The notes under the pieces are model-generated. The model saw only the letters and a list, made by a program, of their open reading frames with translations, was not told where the DNA came from and did not search any database. This document shows, piece by piece, positions 26,743-37,100 of a stretch of 64,000 nt of DNA; position 1 is the first letter of the stretch; each line of letters begins with the position of its first letter. The stretch is from Terriglobia bacterium (GTDB taxonomy: Bacteria > Acidobacteriota > Terriglobia > Versatilivoradales > Versatilivoraceae), in NCBI GenBank assembly GCA_951813285.1, contig OX638355.1:556501-620500 (forward strand). Direction: 5' to 3'. The position numbers and the translations under genes were made by a program.

Positions 26743-27711
26743 CTAAGGGTAACTGACGTAGACGTCGCTGGTGACTTCTTCCACTTGGGGCACGGGACTG
26801 GACTCGGCAAAGGCCAAGGCTTCTTCGACGGCCTGCTCGGCCTCCCGGTCGATGGCATCCAGCTCCTCGGCCGTGAACCAGCCGTGCTGAGTGACCAGGG
26901 CTCGGAAATCGCGAATGGAGTCCTTGCCCTGGGACACGCTCTTGTAGAGGTCATCCTTGTAGGTCTGCTGGTCCCCCTCGAAGTGGCCGTGGTGGCGATA
27001 GGTCTTGCACTCCAGCAGGCTGGGCCCCTGTCCGGCCCGGGCCCGCTTTACGGCTTCCACGGCGGCTTCGTGCACGGCGAAGACGTCGCTGCCGTCGACC
27101 ACTGCCCCCGGGATGCCGTAACTGGCCGCCCGCTCGGCGATGTTCTCGATGGCGCAGTGATAAGTGGCCGGCGTGCTCTGGGCATAGCCGTTGTTCTCGG
27201 CCACGAAGATGACCGGAAGATTCCAGATGGCCGCCAGGTTGGCGCTTTCGTGAAAGGTTCCCTGCTCGCAGGCGCCGTCCCCAAAGAAGCAGGCACAGAC
27301 ATCCCCGCTGCCGGTAACCACCGAGGTCAGGCCGGCGCCGCAGGCCAGTGGCGGCCCACCGCCCACGATCCCGTTGGCGCCCAACATGCCCTTGCCCACG
27401 TCGGCGATGTGCATGGACCCGCCCTTCCCCTTGCACAGCCCGGTGGCTTTTCCATAGATTTCGGCCATCATCGAGTTCATATCGCAGCCCTTGGCGATGC
27501 AGTGCCCGTGCCCCCGGTGGGTGCTGGTAATGGTATCGCTGGCGCGCAAGGCGGTGCAGACACCGGTGGCGATGGCCTCCTCGCCCACGTAGAGGTGCAC
27601 GAATCCGGGAATGTGGCCCTTGGCAAAGGCCTGCTTGACGGTTTCCTCGAAGTTTCGGATGGACACCATGGTCCGGTACATGGACCGGAGTTCGTCCTGA
27701 CTGAGGTTCAT
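26743..27711 (-). CDS. acoA: Acetoin/2-oxoacid dehydrogenase E1 alpha subunit
   Basis: This 322-residue E1-alpha shows the thiamine diphosphate motif from GDGACEQGTFHESANLAAIW to VAENNGYA (about residues 140-172, GDG...NN). It also shows the phosphorylation-loop-like 'CKTYRHHGHFEGD' (about 235-247) and the start region MYRTMVSIRNFEE, all standard for pyruvate/acetoin dehydrogenase alpha subunits. The ribosome site GGGAGGAATCAGGTC precedes the ATG. It is the first gene of the four-gene acoABCX cluster. The region 27712-27870 upstream separates it from the mlrC remnant and should hold the promoter. No sigma-54 (AcoR-type) site was clearly visible. Confidence 0.88.
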   Translation of the reverse strand: MNLSQDELRSMYRTMVSIRNFEETVKQAFAKGHIPGFVHLYVGEEAIATGVCTALRASDTITSTHRGHGHCIAKGCDMNSMMAEIYGKATGLCKGKGGSMHIADVGKGMLGANGIVGGGPPLACGAGLTSVVTGSGDVCACFFGDGACEQGTFHESANLAAIWNLPVIFVAENNGYAQSTPATYHCAIENIAERAASYGIPGAVVDGSDVFAVHEAAVEAVKRARAGQGPSLLECKTYRHHGHFEGDQQTYKDDLYKSVSQGKDSIRDFRALVTQHGWFTAEELDAIDREAEQAVEEALAFAESSPVPQVEEVTSDVYVSYP

Positions 27712-27870
27712 GACCTGATTCCTCCCGTTTATGGATCAGACACTAATTGGGGACCGCTCTGCAGGGCAGATAGCGGACGCCGGCGGCTCCCCATCGCAGA
27801 CAAGGTAGAGGGAAACCATACGCGACCGGCCCCGCGACTTCAACCCTTAATTGCGGTCCATAGCCGGGGC

Positions 27871-28482
27871 TCAATCCCAGTCCACGGAGGGTAGCGGCTC
27901 CGACAGGAAAACGGCGGGCTGCAGGCCGGGAATGTCCGGGTCCAGCGGGAAAAACGGACGCTTCATCCGCCGGTAGGGGAGATGGCGTACCGAGGCCGGC
28001 GTCGGTCCCGGAGTGTCCACCACCAGGGCACCCTTGGAAATGCCTCTGTTATCCCAGTACTCCTCGGCCAGCAGCCGGGCCAGGCGCCGGGCCAGCCTGG
28101 GATCGTTGTCGCTGATGACCAACCCGCCCGGTCCCAGCCCCGGCAGGTCGTTGTAGGGGTGCACCCCGAACACCGAGACCGACAGGATTCCGGGATCCTG
28201 TTCCATCTCCCGGGCGCGGCGGGTCAGGTGCGCCATGGGAGCATCGCCGAAGGTCATGCCGTGGATGCCGCTGGTCAGCACGGGGACCTTGGCCATGGCG
28301 GCGACGGGCCTCTCCCGACCTCGAAGCAGTCGGAACAGCAATCGGGCGCCCCGCTCCCCGGTCGTGAAGGAGTCGTCGTGGGGATAGTGGGTAAAAGCCA
28401 CCAGCCCGGAGGCCTGGCGGACCATGCGCGGGGTGACATGGGCATGCATGTCCAGGGTGGCGACGACAGGGACTCTGTGACC
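27871..28482 (-). pseudogene. 5'-truncated MlrC-type (M81) protein
   Basis: From about 28482 the frame reads VPVVATLDMHAHVTPRMV, followed by THYPHDDSFTTGERGA, 'ASGIHGMTFGDAPMAHL'-type wording and FGVHPYNDLPGLGPGG. This is the central and C-terminal part of the microcystinase C (MlrC/M81, DUF1485) family, including the DLHA.VTPRM-like metal motif. The first 150 or so residues expected for the family are missing. Upstream DNA instead encodes the tail of an enolase-superfamily protein in another frame. An internal GTG/ATG could start a 192-residue fragment, but a working enzyme is unlikely. This remnant and the enolase remnant meet near 28480. Confidence 0.7.
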
Positions 28483-28918
28483 TTACCGAAGGACATGTCG
28501 GAGTAGGCCCCGATGGGCAATCGTTGGCCGGCGGGCATTGGCCAGCGGCGAATGACCGCTTCGTTGAGATCGCCCCCCAGGCCCGGAGCCTTGGGAAGCC
28601 GGAAGCAACCATCTTCAATCCGGTGGGGTTCCACCAACAGGTCGTCGATGAAGGGATTGCTGGTATCGAGGCATCCACAATCACGTCCACGGCGGGCCCC
28701 ACCGCCTGGCGCACGACACGGACGGCGGCTACATCGTAGTCTTCGTCCTTACCCAGCCGCATCTTCACCCGGCGGTAACCCTGATCCACGTAGCCGGCCG
28801 CCTCCCAGCCCAGCGACTCCAGGCTGTCCGTCCACAGCAGAGCGCTGGCATAGGCCGTTCGCTTCTCTTTCGGGATCTCATAGCGCAGGTTGATGACTTC
28901 GATCCCGTCAATCTTCAT
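28483..28918 (-). pseudogene. Enolase-superfamily (mandelate racemase/muconate cycloisomerase-like) remnant with internal deletion
   Basis: The ATG at 28918 (MKIDGIEVINLRY) with GCGAGGACTCCC upstream starts a normal enolase-superfamily N-terminus that runs to AVDVIVDAS at about 28670. There the frame jumps. The DNA continues in a different frame as NPFIDDLLVEPHRIEDGCF, then FRLPKAPGLGGDLNEAVI, which is the conserved C-terminus of the same family. The TIM-barrel segment between, with the catalytic Lys and metal ligands, is gone (roughly 200 codons by family length). The gene is therefore broken by a deletion and then abuts the mlrC fragment. Confidence 0.7.
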
Positions 28919-28939
28919 GGGAGTCCTCGCGGAACTCAT

Positions 28940-29309
28940 TCCCTCTCGGGGGCTTCTGGTCGTAATATATCACTCCCCTCGCAATAGCAGTCACGGAAGC
29001 CGGGCCGCCGGGACGGCAACCCGGTGACAAATACAGCTCGCCGGCGGTTTTGCCCCGAATGTTGCATCCCTGTTGCGGACTTGCTTCGAAATTACGCCGG
29101 GATGGGGTAATATGACCCGCACCAATCGAGAGGTTCCACCACGGGAGAGGACTTCCGTACGCCGCCGCCCCGCTGACGGCACCTTCGGCGACTCTGCGTC
29201 GGCCACCGGCTTGCGGCTTTGCAACCGTTTCCGTGAAGGATTTGATATAAGCAACCTGCCGGGAGTCACAGAAATTAGCTGAGACGGAACCGATCAAGAA
29301 GGGAACACG
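28940..29309. other. Divergent intergenic region, nothing recognised
   Basis: This 370-bp space lies between the enolase remnant and the radical-SAM gene. Short open frames here are Arg-rich shadows without ribosome sites. No hairpin that would clearly mark a cobalamin riboswitch was identified by eye, although the downstream product is a B12-binding protein. The ribosome site AAGAAGGGAACACG immediately precedes the ATG at 29310. Confidence 0.4.
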
Positions 29310-31043
29310 ATGCATATTCTCCTGTATGTACCTGACAATCAGGTGACCAACAACTTTGTTCCGCAACTTTGGCCCTTCGTCCTGCAGAGACTGACGCCAA
29401 AGGGACATCAGGTCAGCATTATCGACGGCAACGTGCGTCACCTGAGCTCCCGGGAGCTGGTCGACTTCATCGTTCAGAACGATGTAAACCTGGTGGGCAT
29501 GGGCTTCATGACCCGTATGGCCCAAAAGGCTTATAGCATGGCGGCGGCCATTCGAAGGGAAACAGACGTGCCGATCGTGATGGGAGGCCCCCACGTGACC
29601 GAAGTCCCCAACGAGCCCCTGGGTCTCACCGGTCATCCTCAATACGCCGACGCGGTGGTGTTGGGGGAAGCGGACGATACCTGGCCTCTGGTGGTGCGGG
29701 ATGCGGCCGCCGGGGCTTTACAGCAGGTCTACCAGCCCGCCGTCATCGACGGGAAGGATATCAAGCCGAGTCTCAAGAACTATCCGCAGGTGAGGTGGGA
29801 CCGGATCGACCTCTCGCTTTTCGATCTCATGCGATTCGTACCGTCCACGGCCAAACGGATGCTCAAGCGGATAGGCCTGAAATATGACGAGCTATACGTG
29901 GTGCCCGTGGAATCCGGGCGGGGCTGCCCCTACGGCTGTGAATTCTGCACCGTGACCGGCTTCTTCGGAGACCAGATACGCTTCCGCGACAACCAGAACG
30001 TCATCGACGAGCTGCTCTGCCTGAAGGCCTTGGGCAAGGAAAGAAACGCACTGGTCAGTGTCTTCTTCATTGACGACAACTTCGCGATCAATCGCAAGCG
30101 CACCAAATCCCTGCTGCGCGAAATGATCGCCCAGAATGCCTGTGTTCCCTGGATTGCTCAGATCAGCATGAACCTGTTGCGAGACGAAGAACTGGTGCGG
30201 CTCATCGCCGAAAGCGGCGGTCGCTGGATCTTTATGGGCCTGGAGTCCATCGATCCCGCCAGCCTCAAAGTCGCCCGCAAGGAGTTCAACAAGCCCGGCG
30301 AGTATGCGGCAATCCTGAACCTGCTGGCCAAGTACGACCTTTATGCCATCACTTCTTTCATCTTCGGCATGGAGGGGGATCGTCAGGGCGTCTCGGAAAA
30401 CACCTACAGCCAGGTCGACGGTTGGCCTCCGGGACTGCCGGTCTTCGGGATACTGACCCCTTACCCGGCCACCCCGCTGTACGACCGTTTGCAAAGTGAG
30501 GGGCGGCTGACCCGGCCGGAACACTGGCTCGACTTCCAGGCCTTTAAAGCCGCCTATCTCCCCAAGGGCCTTTCGGCAGACCAGGCGGAAGAAGAAGTTC
30601 GCCGCGCCTGGGCACATTGCTACAGCTCAGGAGCTTTCCGCAGGTCTCAAGAGTGGCTGCGCCGCAACCGGAAACCCTACGGGTATCAGGTCATGCACTT
30701 TGTGACACGCATGCTCTTCCGAGGCATCTATTTCCCACAGTTGACTCGCTGGGCATGGATCAAGCTCCTGGCCCGGAATTACCGAACGATTGGGAACCTG
30801 GTATTGCAGGGTCTCAGGAGCCAGCGTAGGACTCGCCGAAAACCGGCTGCGTCGCCGCTGGCACAAACTCCGGCGGGGGGTGCATCAGGGGGCTTGCATG
30901 AAAGTGACCTCAAGGGAATGGTCAGGCAAGCACCGGGCCGGACGGCTTCGGGGTCCCTCGGGAAAGGTGAGGCGTCGCATCGAGAACCCATCCCCACTCC
31001 ATCCGGGGTCACTTCAGTAGAAACTTCTGAACCCGCCAGCTGA
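29310..31043 (+). CDS. B12-binding domain radical SAM protein
   Basis: This is a 577-residue protein. Residues about 1-150 are a cobalamin-binding Rossmann-like domain (MHILLYVPDNQVTNNFVPQL; later IVMGGPHVTEVP). The radical SAM domain starts at about 200 with ESGRGCPYGCEFCTVTGFFG, in which CxxxCxxC (C-PYG-C-EF-C) binds the 4Fe-4S cluster. VFFIDDNFAINR (about 250), GLESIDPASL (about 311) and ITSFIFGMEGD (about 348) follow the barrel. Such enzymes often methylate unactivated carbons or modify lipids and natural products, but the substrate is unknown. The last 70 residues are low-complexity and overlap the convergent NHL gene by 35 bases, so they may be an unneeded extension. Confidence 0.87.
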   Translation: MHILLYVPDNQVTNNFVPQLWPFVLQRLTPKGHQVSIIDGNVRHLSSRELVDFIVQNDVNLVGMGFMTRMAQKAYSMAAAIRRETDVPIVMGGPHVTEVPNEPLGLTGHPQYADAVVLGEADDTWPLVVRDAAAGALQQVYQPAVIDGKDIKPSLKNYPQVRWDRIDLSLFDLMRFVPSTAKRMLKRIGLKYDELYVVPVESGRGCPYGCEFCTVTGFFGDQIRFRDNQNVIDELLCLKALGKERNALVSVFFIDDNFAINRKRTKSLLREMIAQNACVPWIAQISMNLLRDEELVRLIAESGGRWIFMGLESIDPASLKVARKEFNKPGEYAAILNLLAKYDLYAITSFIFGMEGDRQGVSENTYSQVDGWPPGLPVFGILTPYPATPLYDRLQSEGRLTRPEHWLDFQAFKAAYLPKGLSADQAEEEVRRAWAHCYSSGAFRRSQEWLRRNRKPYGYQVMHFVTRMLFRGIYFPQLTRWAWIKLLARNYRTIGNLVLQGLRSQRRTRRKPAASPLAQTPAGGASGGLHESDLKGMVRQAPGRTASGSLGKGEASHREPIPTPSGVTSVETSEPAS

Positions 31044-31926
31044 CCACTCCGGCGACGTAGAGTTCGCCGGCCTTTCCCAGTGCGAGGTGGTGAGGCACCG
31101 AGAACTGCCCCGCCTCTTTCCCCGGCTGGCCGAAAGCACCCAGCACACGTCCTTCCAGGTCGAGCTTCAGCACTCTGTTCTTGTAACCGTCGCACATGAA
31201 CAGCTGGTGGTCCCGCGTGAAGTAGAGTCCCCAGGGAGATCCCAGGTGGGTCCACTGCTTCAGGAACCGCCCGTTCTCATCGAAGATCTGGATCCGGTGG
31301 TTTTCCCGGTCGCCGACGTAGACCCTGCCCTGATGGTCCACGGCAATGGTGTGCGGAGCGTTGAACTCGCCGGGGCCGGTCCCCTTTTTCCCCCAGGCCC
31401 GCAGGTAGCGGCCTTCTTTGGAGTACTTGACCACTCGAGAGTTCCCATAGCCGTCGCTGATGTAGAGGTTGCCCGCCGGCCCAAAGGCTATGTGGGTCGG
31501 CTGGTTGAAGGTGTCCTCATCTTCCCCCGGCGTGTCCTTGCGGCCCAGGACCATGCGCACACGGCCCCGGGGACTGAACTTCACCACCGTGTGGGATCCG
31601 ATGTCGGTGACCCAGACGTTGTCCTCCCGGTCCACCGCCAGACCGTGCGGTGAGGTGAGGATGCCGTCTCCCCAGGAACGCAGGAATTTGCCGCTGGGGT
31701 CGAAACACATGATCGTGTTCGGACCGCGGTGATAGACGTAGACGTTGTTGCTGGAATCCACCCCGACGCCGGTCGTCGGACCGAAGTTCCACCCCTCGGG
31801 CAGTTGAGGCCAGTCGGCAACCAACTGATGGGAGAGGACGGGGGCTTCGTCGGTCCGCACCGTCTGGACCAGGGTGATCAGCACCACCAGTGAGGTTGCA
31901 AGTGCGATGGGAGTGCGGGAGCTCAT
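31009..31926 (-). CDS. Exported NHL-repeat six-bladed beta-propeller protein
   Basis: This is a 305-residue protein. Residues 1-25 (ALATSLVVLITLVQTVRT) form a signal peptide. At least five NHL-type blades follow, such as GLAVDREDNVWVTDIGSHTV, 'HIAFGPAGNLYISDGYGNSRV' and TIAVDHQGRVYVGDRENHRI. The layout resembles the peptidyl-alpha-hydroxyglycine amidating lyase (PAL) propeller, but the PAL catalytic set cannot be confirmed by eye. It is distinct from the two giant NHL proteins in lacking their shared C-terminal module. The ribosome site is AAGGAGAAGCCG. Its 3' end overlaps the end of the radical-SAM gene tail to tail. Confidence 0.8.
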   Translation of the reverse strand: MSSRTPIALATSLVVLITLVQTVRTDEAPVLSHQLVADWPQLPEGWNFGPTTGVGVDSSNNVYVYHRGPNTIMCFDPSGKFLRSWGDGILTSPHGLAVDREDNVWVTDIGSHTVVKFSPRGRVRMVLGRKDTPGEDEDTFNQPTHIAFGPAGNLYISDGYGNSRVVKYSKEGRYLRAWGKKGTGPGEFNAPHTIAVDHQGRVYVGDRENHRIQIFDENGRFLKQWTHLGSPWGLYFTRDHQLFMCDGYKNRVLKLDLEGRVLGAFGQPGKEAGQFSVPHHLALGKAGELYVAGVVSWRVQKFLLK

Positions 31927-32062
31927 CGGCTTCTCCTTGTTGGCGTTCGAGGTTGGCCGGTAATACTATCACAGGGCCCCGGTTCGGGGCTTCAGCCCTC
32001 TCCCCGCCCCATTTCCGAGCGGGTTGGCGGTGCGCCATGCAGACTAAAACGGAACCACGTCC

Positions 32063-33358
32063 ATGACAACCCAACCCATGACGGACACGCGGCGGCGGAC
32101 TCTGCTGGTCTTTCTCTTCGTGATGGCTTTCCAGCAAGGAGTGACCATCAACCTGCTGCCGGTCCTCTTCACCAACTTTGCCGAGACTTTCCAACTGGAC
32201 CTTCAACAACGGGGTCAGATCCAGTCCTTCTTTTTCGTGGGAGCCATGGTGGCGCTGTTCGCCTCCGGGTTCGCGACAGAGCGCATTGCCGTGCGGCGCT
32301 CGGCGCTGCTGGCCTTGGGACTCTCCGGTCTGGGATCGATCCTGGTGGCCATGGCCCCCGACTTTCTGCTGCTGCGCCTGGGAGCCGCGGTGATGGGGAT
32401 GGGAACCCTATGGGTACTCTCGGTCACCAGCGCCACCATCGCCACCCACTTCGCTCCCCAGAGCCAGCGGCTGTTCATGTGGACCATGGCGGTTTTTGCC
32501 GCCTCCGGGACGGGCGCACCCTACGGCCTGGGGCACCTGGCGTCCTACCTGGAGGTATGGCGGCCCATTCTGTTCGGGGTCGGCCTCTACCTGTGGGTGT
32601 CGGGAGTGGCCGTCGCCCTCCTGTTTTGGGGGAGTCTGGGGGATACGGGTCGTCGCGTCCGGCCGCCGGGATCGGCTGCGGGGCTCCGGCCTGCCGGCCA
32701 CCCGGCCGGTAACGCGACGCCATGGGAAACATGCGCGGGTTGGCTCACCGGGATTCTCCGCCGCTACCGCGGCTCGCTCCTGGGCCAGGGAGCCCTGCTT
32801 CTCATCGGATTTCTGGTGGTTCTGGACAACCTTACCGCCGGCAACATTGTGGCCTGGACACCCAATCTCTGTGAAATGCGCTTCGGCCGGAGCACCGCCC
32901 TGGCCGGTGAGATCATGGGCGCCAACTCGGTCGGCTACCTGGTGGGTCGCATCATCCTGGGTCTGTTCCTGACAGGACGCTATTCGGACCGGGTCCTGCT
33001 GGGATTGTGCTATGCGGGGGGCATGCTGGCCTACAGCCTGCTGCTCTGGGTTCCCGATCCTCGAATGGCCATCGCCATGATGGTGCTGCAGGGGGTGTTT
33101 CTTTCGGCCCAGGCCCCCACCGTCTATTCCCTGGCCTCCACCAAGTTTGCCGATCGGGCCGGGACCGCCGTTCCCTTGGTGGATGCTATCGGAACCATCG
33201 GGGCCATCCCCGCCCCACCGCTGATGGGCTGGGTGGCGCAGCGGATGGGAGGCCTGGAGCGTGCAGCCTGGCTCATCCCCCTGACGGGATGCCTGCTGAT
33301 AGCCATCAGCCTGGGTTGGGAAGCGAAAGACCGGTCAAAAAAGGACCAGCAGGGGTGA
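32063..33358 (+). CDS. MFS transporter
   Basis: This 431-residue polytopic protein shows about twelve hydrophobic segments, beginning LLVFLFVMAFQQGVTINLLP and ending LIPLTGCLLIAISLGW. Between segments 2 and 3, 'GFATERIAVRRSALLALG' fits the MFS loop 2-3 signature in degenerate form. A hydrophilic central loop (about residues 200-235, Arg/Pro/Gly-rich) separates the two halves. The substrate is unknown. Neighbours (NHL protein, bactofilin) do not indicate one. The gene is divergent from the NHL gene at 31009-31926. Confidence 0.85.
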   Translation: MTTQPMTDTRRRTLLVFLFVMAFQQGVTINLLPVLFTNFAETFQLDLQQRGQIQSFFFVGAMVALFASGFATERIAVRRSALLALGLSGLGSILVAMAPDFLLLRLGAAVMGMGTLWVLSVTSATIATHFAPQSQRLFMWTMAVFAASGTGAPYGLGHLASYLEVWRPILFGVGLYLWVSGVAVALLFWGSLGDTGRRVRPPGSAAGLRPAGHPAGNATPWETCAGWLTGILRRYRGSLLGQGALLLIGFLVVLDNLTAGNIVAWTPNLCEMRFGRSTALAGEIMGANSVGYLVGRIILGLFLTGRYSDRVLLGLCYAGGMLAYSLLLWVPDPRMAIAMMVLQGVFLSAQAPTVYSLASTKFADRAGTAVPLVDAIGTIGAIPAPPLMGWVAQRMGGLERAAWLIPLTGCLLIAISLGWEAKDRSKKDQQG

Positions 33359-33426
33359 GGACGGGCCCCAGCGAGGCACGGTCGCCGGATGCCTCCAATG
33401 TTGGGTGTAAAGGTCGGGAACCGCCT

Positions 33427-34032
33427 TCAGGGGGAGGGTTTCGGTAAAGGCGGCGGTTCAGGAGACTTGGCGCGCTGGATAGTGGGTGCTTTGGTTTCGG
33501 CCGGCGCGGTTTTGGCTGCCGCCGCTTTCGAGACCGGGCCCGCGGGAGCCGATTTAACCATCTCGACACTGCCCTTGAGGCGGGCGCCGTCGGCAATCGA
33601 GATCCGGCTGGAACGAATACTGCCCACCACCGAACCCGCAGGAGTTATCTCTACCTTGTCCTGGGCGACCACGTCTCCAACCACAGATCCGGCAACGATG
33701 ACGTTGGCGGCTTTAATATCGGCCTGAATCCGGGCCTTGGCACCAACCCGAAGCACCTGGTTTCGAAGGTCGATCTTTCCTTCCACCCGCGAGTCAATGG
33801 TTACGTCCTGGCTTCCCGACAGCTCTCCTCTGATGACGAAAGTGTCCCCCAGGTAGTTTTCTTTCCTGATTCGGGCGGGCGCGGGCGGCGGCGCGGGAGG
33901 CGCTTGCACTTGCGGCCGCTCGGCCGGTGTGCTATCCGGAGCCTCTGCGAAGGTTTGCTTCTCTCTTCCGGGGAGGATGCGTCCCGCCCAGCCCTTCAGC
34001 GCTCCGGCTTGTCTTGCCTTGGAAGTGTCCAT
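33427..34032 (-). CDS. Bactofilin (polymer-forming cytoskeletal protein)
   Basis: This is a protein of about 201 residues with a disordered Pro/Ala-rich N-terminus (APPAPPPAPARIRKENYLG). A right-handed beta-helix bactofilin core follows at about 55-160: FVIRGELSGSQDVTIDSRVEG, 'GKIDLRNQVLRVGAKARI' and VEITPAGSVVGSIRSSRISI. The C-terminal tail is basic and rich in Ala, Lys and Pro. Bactofilins self-assemble into nucleotide-free filaments at the inner membrane and affect shape or envelope synthesis. The start chosen is the ATG at 34032. A TTG four codons upstream is possible. No M23 peptidase partner is adjacent. Confidence 0.87.
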   Translation of the reverse strand: MDTSKARQAGALKGWAGRILPGREKQTFAEAPDSTPAERPQVQAPPAPPPAPARIRKENYLGDTFVIRGELSGSQDVTIDSRVEGKIDLRNQVLRVGAKARIQADIKAANVIVAGSVVGDVVAQDKVEITPAGSVVGSIRSSRISIADGARLKGSVEMVKSAPAGPVSKAAAAKTAPAETKAPTIQRAKSPEPPPLPKPSP

Positions 34033-34158
34033 TTTGAGTCCCAATCAGAATGAAAGAAAAATTGCCTGTGCATCCCGTCTTTTCGACCTCACCTGCCAGC
34101 CGTCAGCCGGGAACCGCATTATAACCCGCTCCAACCAGGATCGAAAGCCCGAAAACTT

Positions 34159-37100
34159 TCAGAAATTCAGGCGCAGCGACAACTGGAACTGTCTCGGATC
34201 GAATGCCGCCGTGAAGGAGAAGGGCTCGGTGACCGGTCCCCGGCGGCCCACCAGCCGGGAGGGAAGTTCGTCGATACTCACGTCGCCCACCGTGCTGTTG
34301 ATGTGCTTGAAGTTGGTTCGGTTGAACAGATTGAAGGCCTCGGCGATCAGCCCCAGAGTCCAGTTTTCGGTGAGCGGAATTTCCCGGTTCAGTCGGAGAT
34401 CGAAAGAGAAAAAGTCGGGCCCCATGCCGACGTTGCGGCCCAAGCCCCAGGGGCGGTGGGTGTCGTTGTGGCGGTCGCCCACGCTGTCGAAGCCCGAGTT
34501 GAGATTGAAGGGAGCCCCCGAGCGGGTGCTCATGATGGCCGAAACCGTGAAATCGCGGATCAGTGCATGAGCGATTCCGCGGCCGGTGCCCGATCTCCAG
34601 GGGAGATCCACCACCGTGTAGGCGACGAAGTTGTGTTTCCGGTGGAAGGCTGAAAGCGCCCATTCCGACCTGGCGTCCCACTGCAAGTGCGGCTGGAACG
34701 AGGAGTTGTAGTCGGTGTTCTCGTCCATGGTCTTGCTCCAGGTGTAGTGGGCCGAGAGGGTGAATCCATCGAAAAACCTCTTCCGGAACTGGGCCATAAA
34801 GGCATGGTAGGAGGAATTGGCCCAACTGCCGTAGATGTTGTCTTGCAACACCAGCGGATTGTGAAAGCCCAGGATCGGGCGTCCCAGCTCGTTGGTTCCC
34901 GCCTGATAGACGTTCTTGTCCAGGGGACGGATGATATGGACGCCCCGGTTGAAGTTGTATCCCAACGAGACGGTGTAGCCGTCGGCCACCTCGCGCTGGA
35001 TCTCGAGACTGGCCTGCTGGGAATAGGGATTGACCGTGTCGTCGGCCACATCGAACTGCACCCGCAACGGAAGACCCGGCCCCGGATCGATCCCGTGGAT
35101 GGCCAGGTCCTGAGACGTGATGGAACGGGTCCCCAGGATGCCCCGCTGCAGGGCGGTGTGGTAGATCTCGGCCGAGGTGAGCAGATCACCGGTCAGCGCG
35201 CTGTTGATTCCCTCCAACCCGGTCAGCGGGATAAAGACCTGGAAGATTTTTCCCTGCTCTCCCAGCAAGTCCCGGATGTAGGTGATATGGCTATCGATCC
35301 TGGCGTAATAGATTCCGAATCCCCCGCGAACGACAGTGCTTGGATCGGGGCTCCAGGCGAATCCCAGCCTGGGCGCAAAGTTGTTCTTGTCGGTCGGGAA
35401 TTGGGTCTTGACCTCGAACTCGTGACGACCGCCCAGCGTCAGTTGCAGATTGGGCCTCAGGCGCCAGGAGGCTTCGGCGAAGAAGTTGAGATAGTTCTTC
35501 CATCCGATCCAGTAGGGACTGCCGAAGCCCTGCTGGTAAATAAGCGGCAGCCCCAGGGCATAGGCCTGCAAAGACGAGATGGGTTCGTTTACCGCGGCTG
35601 CAAGCTGCGGATGTCCGAACAGCGTCAGAGCGCCCTGCAGCAACTGCGCCCCCCCTGCGCCGATGGCGTTATCGATCATGAACGAGAGCGGTATCGCCTC
35701 GCCGAACTGAAAGCTCCCTCCAAAGAAGGTTTCCGATCTGACGCTGAAACGCGAGCCCCCGGCGTCGACGCCGAACTTGTAGGTATGCGGGCCGGAATTT
35801 CGGGTGAAATTCTGCCGCACCTGGCCGGCCCGTTCCACGACGCGGGCCGGCAAGATCAGATTCCGTCCGAACAGGCCGAATCCGTTGATGTCGATCGCCG
35901 GACCGTAGGGGTCGGTTGGAAACACGCCGAAGTCGTGATAGTTGAATCCCAGGAGGGTTTCGCTGGCAAGCTCCGGACTGATCAGCAGCGTATTGCCCAA
36001 TGCCACCCCGAAATCGTTGGTGTGGGCACTCCGGCCGCGGCTGTTTGAGACCAGCGATCCGAACTGGGTATTCTCGCTGTCCGAGCCGGTCCAGTTGACC
36101 CGCGTGAAGAGCGTGTGTCCATCCCCCACCGTGTGGTCCACACGCCCCAGGAACTGCTGGCGTTCCTCCCCGAACGGAAAGACCCCGCTGTTCTGCTCGA
36201 ACAGGGAGACGAGGTGGGGATAGTTTCCCGGCGTCAGAGCAGCCGCGAACTCGTCCAACAGCGGCGCCGGGATCAGCCCCGTCGTGCCCAGGCCCGCCAT
36301 CAGGCCCTGCTGCGAGGGGGTCAGCTCGTACAGGAACGAGTCGTCCCGCAGCAGGGGAACGAAGACCGATTCGTGGCGGTCCAGTCGTTCATAGGCGCCG
36401 TAGAAAAACGTTCCCTCCCGTCCCAGCGGTCCGCCGATCGAGGCGCCGCTCTGGGCTCGGGTATAGGCCGATTTTTCCGGATCGAAGTAATTGCGGGCCT
36501 GGACGTGGCGGTTGCGAAGCAGCCCGAACAGGCTTCCATGCAGCTGGCTGGTACCGCCCTTGGTGACGATGTTGATGGCGCCGCCCGGCGCCCCGCCCAG
36601 CTCGGCCGAAAACGTGTTTCGGTTCACCTGGAACTCCTGCACCGCCGCCTGGGTGACGGTGGAGCGGACCGTTCCCGTGTCGAATACGTTGTTCAAGCCG
36701 TCCAGCATGAAGGTATTGTTTCGCCCGCTGCCGCCCCCGATGCCCAGCCCTGAATGCGGAGTGACCACAATTCGGCCGTCCCGGTCATCGACCATATCGT
36801 TCGTGCTGACGACTCCCGGGGTCAGCAGAGCCAGATCCAGGTAGTCCCGGCGGTTGATGGGGAGGTTCTCGATGCGGACGGAGTCGATATGGTCGGCCTG
36901 CACCGTCTGATGGGTGTCGATCGCCGGGCGCTCGGCTGCGGCTGAAACCACGATGCTCCTGGTGGCCGTGCCCAGGGTCAGCTCCGGCGAAAAAGCCGCG
37001 GTCTCTCCCACACGGACCTCGAAGTTCTCGGCCACGTAGGGCAGAAAACCCTCCGCCTCGAAGCGCAGTGTGTAGAGGCCCGGCATGACGTGGCTGAAGA

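Noticed and set aside
28940-29309. Cobalamin riboswitch before the B12-binding radical SAM gene
   Set aside because: I could not recognise the conserved B12-box sequence by eye, so the proximity alone is not enough.
34687-36048. 453-codon plus-strand frame opposite the Oar-like receptor
   Set aside because: Antisense shadow with no ribosome site or domain.
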